44,247 bases of DNA from Chara braunii. Lineage: Eukaryota > Streptophyta > Charophyceae > Charales > Characeae. Where the stretch lies: contig BFEA01000738.1 in the NCBI GenBank assembly GCA_003427395.1, positions 505,982 to 550,228 of the forward strand, read 5' to 3'. A program made the position numbers and the translations under genes. The notes below the pieces were generated by a model, which was given only the letters and a program-made list of their open reading frames with translations, was not told the DNA's origin and did not search any database. This document shows, in pieces, positions 21,224 through 30,790 of this stretch; positions within the stretch are counted from its first letter, which is position 1; every line of letters starts with the position of its first letter.

Positions 21224-22669
21224 TTACTGGCCAGCAGATCCCCTGCCCTGTCCTCGTCCTTGCCCTGCATCCCCCTGCCCTCCGCGGGATGCCGACCCAC
21301 CTGTTGTCCCCGTCGTCGATGATGCTGATCCTCCGCCCTGCCCTGTGGTGCCGCTCCTACCAGCCGTCCCCGTCGTCCCCGTCGTTGACCCTCCTCCTCG
21401 CCCTGCAGATGAGCCACCCGCCCCTCCAGCGCCTCCTTGCTCTGTCGATGTGCCAGCCGCCGCCCCCAATGTTGACGTTCCACCTTGCCCTGAGCTACCC
21501 CTACCCCTAGTCGTCCACGCCGTTCCCGTTGTTGATCCTCCTCCTTGCCCTGCAGATGAGCCTCCCACCCCTCCAGCTCCACCTCGCCCTGTTGATGTTC
21601 CGCCTTGCCCTGACGTACCCCTACTACCACTCGTCCCCGTCGTTGATCCTCGTCCTTGCCCGGCGGCTGCGCCACTCGTGCCACCAGCTCCTCCTTGCCC
21701 TGCAGATGTCCCACCCGCCCCCCCGGACGTTGATCCTCCGCCTTGCCCGCCAGAGGTCCCCGTCGTTGATCCTCCTCCTCTCCCTGCGCTGCCCGTCGTC
21801 CCTGCCGTGCCGGACGTCGATCCTTCCATCCCAGTGTGAACACCCTGGCGCTCTCCTTCACGGCCTTTCCCTCCCGCCCTGCTCTCAACTTCCGTAGGCG
21901 GGATGATCAATGCGTCCTCGCTAGATATCGAATCCGCGTCCTGAATACCATTGACCATCCGCAGCCTCGACTTGGGCACGCCGAATTTCTCCGCAATGCT
22001 GTCCAGCGTGTCACCCCTCTTCACTTCGTACACATGCGGAATCCACAAAAACTGACCCGCACTCAGCCTCTTACTGCCCTCAATATCGTTGACCTCCATC
22101 AGAAAATGGCGGGGGACGTCGAACTTGTCCGCGATACCTTCCAGCGTATCACCGTCTTTCACAGTGTAGTAGACGTTGTAGTTCCCTTTCTCCCCCGACT
22201 TCGCTTCTCTCTGTCCCTCTCCTGAGGGAAAGAACGTGCTCAACTTCGATCTAAACCACCGCACGAAGCGCAAGGGGTTGCTGCCGTCCCTTCCTTCGCT
22301 ACCTCCAGACGTTCTCCTGCCCTCATCACCTTCAGATCTCGCTGCCGCCAGCCAAAATGGCCTTGAACGGGACTTCCTGCACGCCCTCGTGGAACCAAGT
22401 CCCACCTTGCTTGGCCTCGTGGAACCGAGTCCCACATTCAGCGGGACACCGCTGCGAGCAGCGCTTAGATGCCGCTCTGCCCGACTGATGTCAGGTTCAG
22501 AGAGCGAAGGAGCTGCTCGAGTCGACGCTCCTCCGCCACTCCGGAATAGCAACCATGTCCGCACTCTCCTTGCGCGGGCACCAGATTCTGCATCTCGCCG
22601 CTCACATGCAATCACACCGGGTGGTGCAATTGAATGGAGGCTACCTGCGCTCGTCAACGCCATGGCCAT
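21224..22669 (-). CDS. LysM-domain protein with Gly/Ser/Thr-rich tail (copy A)
   Basis: An intact 481-residue frame. LysM modules bind N-acetylglucosamine glycans such as chitin or peptidoglycan. Two are in tandem: residues about 168-211 (22037-22168; YTVKDGDTLEGIADKFDVP then LSAGQFLWIP) and 212-257 (21899-22036; YEVKRGDTLDSIAEKFGVP then ALIIP). The N-terminus (MAMALTSAGS, then Arg/Ser/Ala-rich with few acids) resembles a plastid transit peptide; no secretory signal is seen. From about residue 275 the tail repeats GQGGGSTTGTSG-like units. ATG 22669 is chosen because TAA lies two codons upstream. An upstream 5' exon cannot be excluded. A reversed CCAAT box (GATTGGCTT) is near 22760. Substrate and location are inferred, not shown. 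Confidence 0.8.
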   Translation of the reverse strand: MAMALTSAGSLHSIAPPGVIACERRDAESGARARRVRTWLLFRSGGGASTRAAPSLSEPDISRAERHLSAARSGVPLNVGLGSTRPSKVGLGSTRACRKSRSRPFWLAAARSEGDEGRRTSGGSEGRDGSNPLRFVRWFRSKLSTFFPSGEGQREAKSGEKGNYNVYYTVKDGDTLEGIADKFDVPRHFLMEVNDIEGSKRLSAGQFLWIPHVYEVKRGDTLDSIAEKFGVPKSRLRMVNGIQDADSISSEDALIIPPTEVESRAGGKGREGERQGVHTGMEGSTSGTAGTTGSAGRGGGSTTGTSGGQGGGSTSGGAGGTSAGQGGAGGTSGAAAGQGRGSTTGTSGSRGTSGQGGTSTGRGGAGGVGGSSAGQGGGSTTGTAWTTRGRGSSGQGGTSTLGAAAGTSTEQGGAGGAGGSSAGRGGGSTTGTTGTAGRSGTTGQGGGSASSTTGTTGGSASRGGQGDAGQGRGQGRGSAGQ

Positions 22670-22819
22670 CCTGTTAATCGGTGTTCACAATGGCTTGCAC
22701 ACAGACTGGAGCGATCCCGTCTTGAAATCACTGCGCAGAACACCAGACTCCCACTCCAGCGATTGGCTTCTTCCCCTCCCGCCCGCTCGCCCCCCAGTTT
22801 ACCGCGGCCGCCTCCCTGC

Positions 22820-22925
22820 GCTACGTGGGAGTGGCGATCACTGCATGCAACGTCGCTACGTCTCCACGTTGTCACTGCATGCAGGATCGCTACATCGCTA
22901 CGTTGTTTCAGAACTACATACGTAC
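22820..22925. repeat. GCATGCA / CGCTACG short repeats upstream of LysM gene A
   Basis: CACTGCATGCA followed by a (A/G)TCGCTAC motif occurs twice here. It occurs again, in slightly different number, at 43605-43685 in copy B. Being conserved in position upstream of both LysM starts, these could be promoter elements or simply repeats. Confidence 0.4.
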
Positions 22926-23023
22926 ACGAACCGAAGGCATGGCAATTTATCCGAAAAATTACTGCAACAATGGCTGCCGATCCATGACGCCCAGCCCAGT
23001 ATTATGAGTGGTTTTTTGCACTA

Positions 23024-23091
23024 CATCCGCCAACATTATGAGTGCATCTGAACTCAAGGTTGCCCAGATGCACTCAAACTGTTGGCGGATG
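23024..23091. repeat. Hairpin 1 of twin-hairpin element, copy A
   Basis: CATCCGCCAACATTATGAGT pairs with the 3' side ending GTTGGCGGATG, and TGCATCTG with AGATGCA. This gives a stem of about 26 bp around a loop of about 15 bases (AACTCAAGGTTGCCC). The matching hairpin in copy B is 43805-43872. Confidence 0.85.
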
Positions 23092-23287
23092 GAGAGGTGT
23101 GTGACTAGGACCTAAGTAAGCAGGTGTGACGCCCAGTAAGAGTACGACTAAGTAAGAGTGGTTTTTTGCCCGAAAGAACAACCAGGTTCATTCATGTTTA
23201 CTCGGCCCGGACGTAGCGCTGACGATGACGTGGTGCTACCTGTGAGAACGCTTGCAAGAGGGCAGTACGACTAAGGGCGTAGTTGCA

Positions 23288-23377
23288 ATTACTCGCCTAC
23301 CGCCAACATTATGAATGAATGCATCTGAACTCAGAGTTGCCCAGATGCACTCAAAATGTTGGCGGACGTAGAGTAAT
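23288..23377. repeat. Hairpin 2 of twin-hairpin element, copy A
   Basis: ATTACTCGCCTACCGCCAAC pairs with the 3' arm ending GGCGGACGTAGAGTAAT. The same inner stem and loop family as hairpin 1 is used (CATCTGAACTCA...TTGCCCAGATG). The copy B equivalent is 44068-44157. Confidence 0.85.
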
Positions 23378-23388
23378 ATAACTAAGCG

Positions 23389-23480
23389 CCTCCTTCGACA
23401 CCACTTGAACTCGAGGGTTAACCGAAATTTCCCCGTTCCACACCTCCCTTTATTTTTTTATTATTTTTATTTTTTTTTAA
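23389..23480. mobile_element. 5' end of CCTCGTTCGACACC-family element
   Basis: GCGCCTCCTTCGACACCACT followed by TGAACTCGAGGGTT and CGTTCCACACCTCC matches 44163-44225 and, more distantly, 24969-25030. It begins right after TAACTAA and ends in a T-rich tract. Only the 5' terminus is evident. Confidence 0.6.
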
Positions 23481-23851
23481 GTCCAGGGTGTTGTAGAGGC
23501 CAGTCAGTGTCTGTACAGTGATCACCTGTGAGCAGTGGGTGTCCTGGAATATGAGACCACCTCCCAACCCATCCTCACGTCAAATCCATCCATACTCCTA
23601 GCGCACCCCCTATCCGACTATTCTACCTCAGTGTGACCAGCACTCAGGACCATTGCCCTACCAACGGGCACAACTTGGACCCAACAGCAGTGATAGGCAC
23701 CAGGGCTGATAGATTGCCCAGCCCTGGTGGAAGCCGAATCGGACGAACCTTTGTAGAACGGGAACTTCGGATGCGAGGCCCAGACGATGAACTACAGGCC
23801 CCATATATATATAGCCACCGGACAGTTCTATCCGAATGTCAGTAGGAACTC

Positions 23852-24002
23852 CACCCAAAGGCACCCTATCCAACCTACCTGAACCAACTGTAGGCAGACC
23901 CCACCAGTGACTAGCTCCCCAGCCTGCACCCAATGGCACCCTATCCAACTTACCTGAACCAACTGCAGGCATACGCCACCAGTGACTAGCTCCGCAGCCT
24001 GT
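23852..24002. repeat. 75-bp tandem duplication
   Basis: GGCACCCTATCCAACCTACC starts at 23860 and, with one change, at 23935. Each is followed by ACCAGTGACTAGCTCC and GCAGCCTG. Two copies are present. 23481-23850 holds no gene I can support. Confidence 0.85.
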
Positions 24003-24179
24003 TTTTTGTGTATATATTCTGTGAATCTGTGTAGACAGTATCATGTGTGGAACCTTGTGTATGTAACCTGTAAGCGATATATAATTCGCAAGCTATGTGT
24101 GTATGCCCGAAAGCTATGTGTGCTCTGTGAATCATGTATCGAGGAAGAACGGGCCAGCTGGACAAGNANCCCCCCCAAG

Positions 24180-24257
24180 GACCGAACCAAGCTTGAACCG
24201 GTGACCTTGTAACATGTAATCCAAGACTCTACCGTATGAGCAAATGGAATGATCGTG
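24180..24257 (-). repeat. tRNA-like sequence (SINE head or tRNA relic)
   Basis: Read on the minus strand, GCTCATACGGTAGAGTCTTG resembles a tRNA D-arm / A box and GGTCACCGGTTCAAGC a T-arm / B box. Spacing is roughly that of a tRNA, but I could not fold a clean acceptor stem. It could be a tRNA pseudogene or the Pol III head of a SINE. Confidence 0.4.
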
Positions 24258-24454
24258 TGATATGCCAGACTGGGGAGAACATCAGAACACCCGAGACCAA
24301 CACCCTAAGCAAACCCTGTGAAACCCACAACCAACATACAACACCGTGGACTACCCTTGGGTGGTGCACAGGCAGTGTCCGTAATAGTACCATGCGTCAG
24401 CCCNAGGGGATGTGTGTCCAGCCATGCGTCAATCTAACGCCCTGCTGGTGTCCA

Positions 24455-24542
24455 TGCACAAGGCTGTGGGGTTTTGAACCCGCAACCTTATACCACAACG
24501 CGCATTTCCAACTGGTGCTCTAACCACTGAGCTGCATCAACC
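24455..24542 (-). repeat. Second tRNA-like sequence
   Basis: The minus strand reads GCAGCTCAGTGGTTAGAGCA (strong D-arm / A box, with GCTC/GAGC stem) and, further on, GTTGCGGGTTCAAAACCCC (T-arm / B box, with GGGTT/AACCC pairing). The interval between the boxes is longer than in a simple tRNA and no good anticodon stem was found, so a tRNA-derived SINE is more likely than a working tRNA. Confidence 0.5.
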
Positions 24543-24649
24543 TCCCTAATGACCCCGCCATAATGTTTTCACTTTGAATTCCTGCTCTCAAGTGTGCATA
24601 CTCGAAACTCAAGTGCCACTGGGGCGAAATCGCGCTAGAACACGAGGTA

Positions 24650-24895
24650 CCTCCCGTAGGTACCTTGAGTTCAAGTGCCATAGAATACTGCCAGCACTCC
24701 AAGTGGGNTTTTTTTTGTTTTTCTTTTTTTCCGGCAGGCGATGCTGGTCCAGGATTGGTCAAGCAGTGGAGTTCGTTTTCTAGTGCAGAGATCCTGTTCA
24801 AGGGTTTCCTCAAGTGTACATGGAACCATAAATGGAGTAAATGTAAATTAATCACAATTTCTCATTTAGTGTGCACCTGAGACTTAAGTATTTTC
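24650..24895. mobile_element. Truncated CCTCGTTCGACACC-family element
   Basis: Shares GGTACCTTGAGTTCAAGTGCC, TGGTCCAGGATTGGTCA, CAAGGGTTTCCTCAAGTGTAC and ATTAATCACAATTTCTC with 25128-25385 and 16049-16270. The 3' TIR is cut short (TTTTCAAGTAGTG). Confidence 0.7.
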
Positions 24896-24967
24896 AAGTA
24901 GTGACCATGACGCGGGCATACCCGTGATGATGATGCACGCATGGGGCAGTACCCATGAAGACCTAAA

Positions 24968-25383
24968 GGCCTCGTTCCACACCACTTGAGTTNAAAAACA
25001 AAGNGAAAAGTCATTGTTCCACCCCCCTTTAGAGCGACCCGCTTTGTTTTCACTTTTTTGCGTCCCAAGGGTGTGCCCTTGAAACTCACGGGCGACNCAG
25101 CCAAAATTGCCCTTGAATTTATCGAAGGTACCTTGAGTTCAAGTGCCAGCGGATACCGCCAGCANCTCAAGTGNGCCCTTTTTTTCGCTTTTCTTTTTTT
25201 CCAGCAGGCTATCCTGGTCCAGGATTGGTCATGCCGTGGAGTTGGGTNTCAAGTGCATCCTGTTCAAGGGTTTCCTCAAGTNTACATGGAACCAGAAATC
25301 GAGTAAATNTAAATTCATCACAATTTCTCGTTTAGTGTGCACTAGAAACTCAAGTATTTTCAAGTGGTGTCGAACGAGGCTCT
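24968..25383. mobile_element. Complete MITE with about 23-bp TIRs
   Basis: The left end GGCCTCGTTCCACACCACTT is matched at the right end by TCAAGTGGTGTCGAACGAGG in inverted orientation. The total is about 415 bp, with no coding capacity. CTAA flanks both sides, so a TA-type target duplication is possible. It holds many Ns. It contains the same interior as the 16049-16270 and 24650-24895 fragments and serves as the reference copy for the family in this window. Confidence 0.75.
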
Positions 25384-25385
25384 AA

Positions 25386-26440
25386 GCATGGGGCATGGGG
25401 CAGGGTGTGTGGATGGGCAAAGCCCATACTAGGGGAATNGCCACACCACTGACAAAATAAAGAAAGTACGTGTGCATCTTCCCCATAAAGGGGCTCACCA
25501 CACCACTGTCAANAACACGATTTCGNATAGCCTGTCAAAATTGGAGACAGGAAGAAAATTCGCAAGTTGTCAGAGAATNCTTCTCGACACCTCCTGTCGA
25601 AAGTTGTTGAATCCCCATTAGGGGGCGTAGGGCAGAGGGTCTCATTGGTTGGGCTTCTCCGCANCATTTCAGCACTCCAGCCTGCGATTGTGGATTGGGA
25701 TCTCACCTGGNTTCCTTGATGGGGCCCAGGAGTGGGGCNATCTCCGANGGGACTGTCCCTAGATGAGTACTCTTTGNTAAANATGGATAGTAGCCANGAG
25801 TACTCNTCATGCTTTATTTCTTCATCGGCTGCAAGTCAATCTGATCCACCGTGGGTGGGAGACCTGAGGCAGGTTAACCAGGTCTAATGCTACATAAGAC
25901 CCCTGCCTCCAGGGAGTCAACATTACATTCAGTCTTGCTATGCTGACATTACACTGGCTTGACGCTGGCTAGACGCTAGCTTGACGCTGGCTAGACGCTG
26001 GCTGCTCAATGGCACTTCGGACGACGACGCGAGAGTGCTGCTTGATTGCTGGTGCCCTTCTGCCTTGGGACCAGCCTCTGCTAACGTGGCACATGCCACG
26101 CTGTCTTCGACATTGCGGATGTGGCACATGTCACTCTGTCTTCATTACTGACAAGGCATTTGCCACAGGGTCTTCATTGTTGAGTTGGACGTGACAAGCA
26201 GGGAGATTGGGATCTGTGGATGATTCACAGAGAGAGGATACTTACATGCTGGTGATGTCGATACTGTACGCTGCTGAACATATTCACAGGAGAACTGTGC
26301 AACGTGGCACTTTGATGTGATCAGGACCTGTCAGACTCGTCATTGGACACTGTTTGGAGAAGCACGGATAAGGAGTCAAAAATGTTGGGCTACTATCTTG
26401 GTGGTAATTGATGGATACTATCTCTTCCACCTTCTAATCT
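25386..26440. other. No gene; short GACGCTGGCT repeats
   Basis: N-containing unique sequence. At about 25957-26003 the motif (C/A)TTGACGCTGGCTAGACGCT is repeated about 2.5 times. At 26080-26190 a TGGCACATG(C/T)CAC...CTGTCTTC motif recurs loosely three times. Nothing coding was recognised. Confidence 0.5.
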
Positions 26441-26442
26441 GT

Positions 26443-26660
26443 CCTACGTGACACCCGCGGCCTAGGCCACGGGCAGTTCGGCCGCCGCGGCCGAAAAAGT
26501 CGGTAGCGGCCGTGGCCAATGAGGCCCTGTCTACGGCCTGGTTTTTTAATATTTTTTTTATACCCCTAAAAATACGTAATATATATATATATATATATAT
26601 GTATAGGGTTGCAGGGTTTGCAAAACCCTACAGTCCTATATTTTTTATTCTGGAATCCGA
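26443..26660. repeat. GGCC-rich repeat with conserved hairpin
   Basis: Begins CTACGTGACACCCGCGGCCT. About 100 bases dense in GGCC palindromes follow, then an AT-rich stretch with (TA)n at 26580-26600, then a hairpin AGGGTTGCAGGGTTTGCAAA/ACCCTACAG and a T-rich run to GGAAT. The order and hairpin recur in direct orientation at 30791-31015, and the GGCC block with GGGTGTCACGTAG recurs inverted at 30597-30760. Confidence 0.55.
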
Positions 26661-26904
26661 CCTCGTTTAAGATTTTTTAAAAATGAAAAATGAAAATCGA
26701 TTTAAACAAATTATTTAAAAATAAATAAAAAGAAAAGCACAATTTTTTTTTGACTTTTTTTTCATGAGGGACATGGTCGCTGAGTTGTCCTGTATTTTTT
26801 TAGAATTTTTTTTCGGGTTTGTGTCGGGAAATTGGGTGTTAAAAAAAAATCAAGATGCAAAATTTGAAACAAATAAAGGAAAAAAACGGTAAGGCTGGGG
26901 TTGG

Positions 26905-26933
26905 TGTGTGTGTGTGTGTGTGTGTATGTGTGT

Positions 26934-27000
<67 letters not shown>

Positions 27001-27006
27001 CCAATT

Positions 27007-27061
<55 letters not shown>

Positions 27062-27142
27062 TCAATCAATCAACCAAACCAATCAATCAAATCAATCTTG
27101 ATTGGTTTGGTTGATTGATTGATTTGATTGATTTGATTGATT

Positions 27143-27218
<76 letters not shown>

Positions 27219-27315
27219 AAGCGTAGAGAGAGAGGAGAGAGAGAGTGTGTGTGCGTGCGCGGTTGTGTGTGTGTGTGTGTGTGTGTGCGCGTGGGTGTGT
27301 GTGGGGGGGGGGGGT
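26905..27315. repeat. Compound microsatellite with CAAT palindrome
   Basis: In order: (GT)n 26907-26980, (GA)n 26981-27000, (CAAT)n 27003-27062, a 23-bp perfect inverted repeat (27064-27086 with 27098-27120, 11-base loop), (GATT)n to 27147, (GT)n to 27180, (GA)n to about 27214, further GT-rich sequence, and a G run at 27303-27314. All frames here are repeat readings. Confidence 0.95.
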
Positions 27316-29029
27316 TTGTGCAAGAAACACGGCCATCCCACGTGGCGTGGGAAACCTGTGGTGGAGCTCACGAAGATCCCATTAGTAGTTAGTCTGCATG
27401 TACATTATGCAGGGAGACTCGAATGACATCCAAAATCATTAGATAAACGGGGAGTGAAGGGGGGGAAAAAAGAAAGGAGTTGGGGGAGTTATTTTAAGGA
27501 GCATGGTGGGATTACTAATTAGTGTTAGTAGGTTAGATGTTAGGAGAGGGACAAGTCCCAATCGTAGGGGGGGTGCACGCCCTTAAGCGCGCTTTTCGCT
27601 GCCTAGCACCCATAGCAGCTCATCAGAGGGATTAGTGTTAGCTTCGGTTAGCAGTATTGGGAAAGAAATAAAAAAGGTCGCTTCGAGAGAGCAGGGAAGC
27701 ATGGGATAGAAGGGGGAGAGTGCGCAGGAGGTAGACCATGGTTAGAATTCCTTACCTAAGAGGTCAAGATCGGTGCAGGTTGAGGATCAGTCGCCGCCAT
27801 AGCACTGTGTGCACTTGCATAGCGAAACGTCAGATCGCTGTTCAGCGTAAGCTAAGCGTCCGGTGAACGGACGTACTTCTCACCGACGCCAGGAGCAGGA
27901 ACTGCTAGGTGAACCTCTCTCCGAACCGGAGGAACAGTTGTGCCGTGAAGGAGGTACAGGAGCATGTCATGCAGGCGAGAACTCGTGTGCTAGTGCATAG
28001 GGACGCCAACGGTTATGGAAAAAACTATATCTCTTGAATATATGATGCATAATAAGGAGGGTGTGCAACCTGCAGGGGATTAGTATATGATAGGAAACTT
28101 AGGTGTATAAGGAGGGTATACCAAAGGTAAGGTAGGTTGGGGGTAGGGGCAGGAGATCCATTTTGGCGGAGTTTGAAGCCCAGTTATGAGGGGTGTATGT
28201 GGTGTATCCGAGTTATTGTGGGTTTTAAGCGTCGTGTTGCGACTTCTTGTTTTGCGTCGTTTAAAGTTATGCGAGGGTGACGGTAGCGTGTGTTATTTTA
28301 ACAAGAAATGAGGGGCCTAGGGGGAGGTAATCACTGGGTGATGTTTGATAGGTACGGAGCATCAGGGTGTGGGTTGCGTTGAAATTTTGGGTGAGTCGTG
28401 GTACAATTGCATCAGGTAAGTGTGTGCATGGGTACGGTCGTCGAGGAGTCAGTGTTGTACAGTTGTTCTTTTGTCTGTATGCGTATCGGCCCGTGGGGTA
28501 TTGTCTTATCGACTGTCGTTTTCATAAGGGGGAGTTTTGACTATGGCGGGATCAGTGTTTTGTCGGTTCTTTTACTGTCGAGCACGCGTGTGCTGTGTCT
28601 TTTCGTTGCATGCTCGGTTGTGTCGTTTTAGGGTGGTGGTGTTGTGCGTTGCGGGTGTATTTGCTTAGGAGTGCGGTACCGTGTGTGAAACGTTTTTTTT
28701 TTAAAATTGCGTGGGAGGGTTGTATAGTTATATTATCAGTGGCATTGTATATATTACAATGCAGACCCATAACAGTGTTACAGTCAATGTATGTTTGGCA
28801 TAAAAAGATATAGTTTCCATTTTGTGGGAGGCGTGGTGAGTGCCATATCGTGAAATCGTATTCAGTAGTTTATTGGGGGAGTACTGGGTATGCGAAGGCC
28901 CTATTTAAAAATTTAATGTAACAGTATTCTTTAATTTATAAGATATGCAGCATACACAAAGCTGAATCCGGGTTGGTGGTAAGTTTTATTATTTTTTTAT
29001 AGTAATTTTTATTTATTTAACTTAATTTA

Positions 29030-29062
<33 letters not shown>

Positions 29063-29225
29063 TTATTATCATTATTATTATATTATGATTATTTCATTGA
29101 TATTACTTATATAGTTATTTAATTATTTAACATTCAATTATTTTATTATTCTATTATTACTTATTTTATTATTAAAAAAAGATTTATTATTAACTAAGAT
29201 TATAACTTTTATTATTATTTTATAT
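27316..29225. other. No gene recognised
   Basis: G/T-rich then AT-rich DNA. The 77-codon frame at 28398-28631 is hydrophobic and GT-biased, and I do not regard it as a gene. (TTA)n occupies 29033-29062. Confidence 0.5.
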
Positions 29226-29226
29226 A

Positions 29227-29302
29227 TGTGTGTGTGTGTGTGTGTGCCGGTGGGAGCCCGGGGAGGGGAGGGAGGACCCCTTCCCCACCAATCAATCAAT
29301 GT
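29227..29302. repeat. Composite (TG)n/G-run/(AATC)n repeat, copy 1
   Basis: A (TG)n run, then a G-rich segment, then GACCCCTTCCCCACCAATCA followed by ATCAAT. The same four-part order recurs at 32669-32780 and 32836-32920. Confidence 0.75.
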
Positions 29303-30420
29303 TGCATACTGTAACGTTGCAGACCAGAACAAGAACCGACCTCTCAATACAAAGCATAAGATAGCAAAGCGGAAGACTTAGATACCAATGATCCGACAAT
29401 CAATATTGCAATGCAGCTCTGAACATAACGGTATGAATGAGGTCTGGCGCTTCACACAGGAAGACTGCGCCAGCCCCTACCATACACAGACGAAGAGGAA
29501 GGGGGTTAGACGAAGAGGAGGGGAAGATGGGAATGTCTTCAACACCAAGTCTTCGCACAGGCCCAAATAGTCCCTCGTCAAAATGTCTGAATCCCAAATG
29601 TCAAGTCTGGATCCAATGTCGTCAAGTCTCAGGTCACAACTTTGTCTCTCTCTGTCGTAGTTAGAGAAGTCAGGTGGTGAGAGGGTGAGAAGAGATGGTG
29701 GACTTAGAAGAGAAAGAAGAAGAACTCTCTCTCTCTCTCTGTGTCCAGTACTAACCTGTGAAGTTGGCGCCTTGATGCAGGTACCTCGAAGATGGAGCTG
29801 AAGCGATGGCGCCACAGGTAAGTACCACTGGCCTCCGCCAGTATCTCTCCCCACTCTACGATCTACCACCTACCAGCGCCCAGCGTTGAAGACTACTGCT
29901 ATGGCTATGGCGCCCAGCATCGAAGACTACAGCTAACGCTGAAGACTACTTCCTAGCGTTGAAGACTACAGCAGCGCTCCTCCTAAGTGCTGCGACCGAA
30001 TCCTGAAGACTACTCGTCCTACTGACAACTACCTACCCGGGAAGTGCATGGGAACTGCCTATGTACTACCGGGTGCCTCCTGACCGCAGGCGAGCAGTCC
30101 AGGAGGTTGCTCTTGCCAATGCCGATCGGAGGCAGGGGCTGCCGCTGCAACTCCTGCTCAAGCTCGTGAGGAACAGGCTATTTCTGGCCTGTTCCGAAAC
30201 CCTGTATTCGTACCTGAGTCGTAGGGGCGGTCGAAACAATGAGGGTCTGAAAAAGGCACTCCGTTTTAGGCTGGAAAAGCCCTGGGCCAGAAAGACCCAG
30301 AAGTAGGCTAAAACGGAATAGGGCCTGCAGGCCCTCGTATTTCAGCTTCCAGGCTGAAACGACCGGGGCCTGTAAGCCCTAACTTTTAGGCTTTTGGGCT
30401 GAAAGTCCGGGACGGGCCCT
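29303..30420. other. No certain gene; GAAGACTAC repeats
   Basis: GAAGACTAC occurs five times between about 29889 and 30014, mostly after a (C/A)(G/A)(T/C)T-type lead. An 81-codon frame at 30061-30306 is basic, with no recognisable domain and no supporting context, so I do not call it. Perfect palindromes GGGCCTGCAGGCCC (about 30323) and GGGCCCTGCAGGGCC (about 30413) follow. Confidence 0.4.
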
Positions 30421-30449
30421 GCAGGGCCAGTGTGGCTATGCAGTATGCC

Positions 30450-30451
<2 letters not shown>

Positions 30452-30487
<36 letters not shown>

Positions 30488-30505
30488 AAACTATCAATCA
30501 ATCAA
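30452..30505. repeat. (AATC)n microsatellite
   Basis: AATC repeats with a short AAAAAACT interruption, running into a T/A-rich stretch. Confidence 0.9.
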
Positions 30506-30596
30506 TATTTATTTATTTATTTCTTTATTTTTCTTTTACATACCAAAAAACACCCCCCCAAATTTTTTATTTATTTTTATTTTTTTGTAACAGGGC

Positions 30597-30760
30597 CATA
30601 GAGGCCAACGTGCGTCGTCCGCGCGTGCGCGCCATTTGCCCGCGTTCGCCCCCGCCTGGGCCTGGGGCGGCCGTGCAAAAACTCGGTGGGGCCCGCATTC
30701 GGCCTCCTCGGCCGCCTCCTAGGCCGCAGGATCCGCGGTCTGGGGTGTCACGTAGAATCT
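30597..30760. repeat. GGCC-rich repeat, inverted copy
   Basis: A T-rich lead, then GGCCATAGAGGCC, a GC-rich block with CCTCCTAGGCCGC, and the end GGGGTGTCACGTAG. This is the reverse complement of the layout at 26443-26560 (CTACGTGACACCC, GGCCTAGGCC). Together they could bound a unit of about 4.3 kb or be two independent copies. Confidence 0.5.
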
Positions 30761-30790
30761 ATGTAATCCCCCTCTCTTCTCTTCGTCCAT

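Larger units (their letters stand above)
17768..23480. repeat. Duplicated segment, copy A
   Basis: Homology to copy B (38452-44247) begins abruptly at AAGAGGAAGTGCCACTGCAA (17768 versus 38452). It continues in the same order and orientation through the microsatellite region, the LysM gene, two hairpins and a terminal MITE fragment. The flanks differ on the left. The copies differ by many substitutions and several discrete insertions. Copy A was probably once continuous with copy B by tandem duplication, or both belong to a long dispersed repeat. Confidence 0.85.

Noticed and set aside
21028-21888. 286-codon minus-strand frame rich in Gln, Glu, Arg and Gly over the LysM tail
   Set aside because: It is the out-of-frame reading of the Gly/Ser/Thr repeats of the LysM gene; the matching frame in copy B is broken differently.
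22236-23051. 271-codon plus-strand frame (also at 43007-43822)
   Set aside because: It lies antisense to the LysM coding region. Its openness follows from the GC-rich codon pattern of the true gene, although it is kept in both copies.
26905-27336. CRISPR-like array of short repeats
   Set aside because: The units are di- and tetranucleotide microsatellites without spacers, in a eukaryotic context.
30061-30306. 81-codon basic frame
   Set aside because: No recognisable domain, no neighbours and no homologous copy in the window; chance cannot be excluded.
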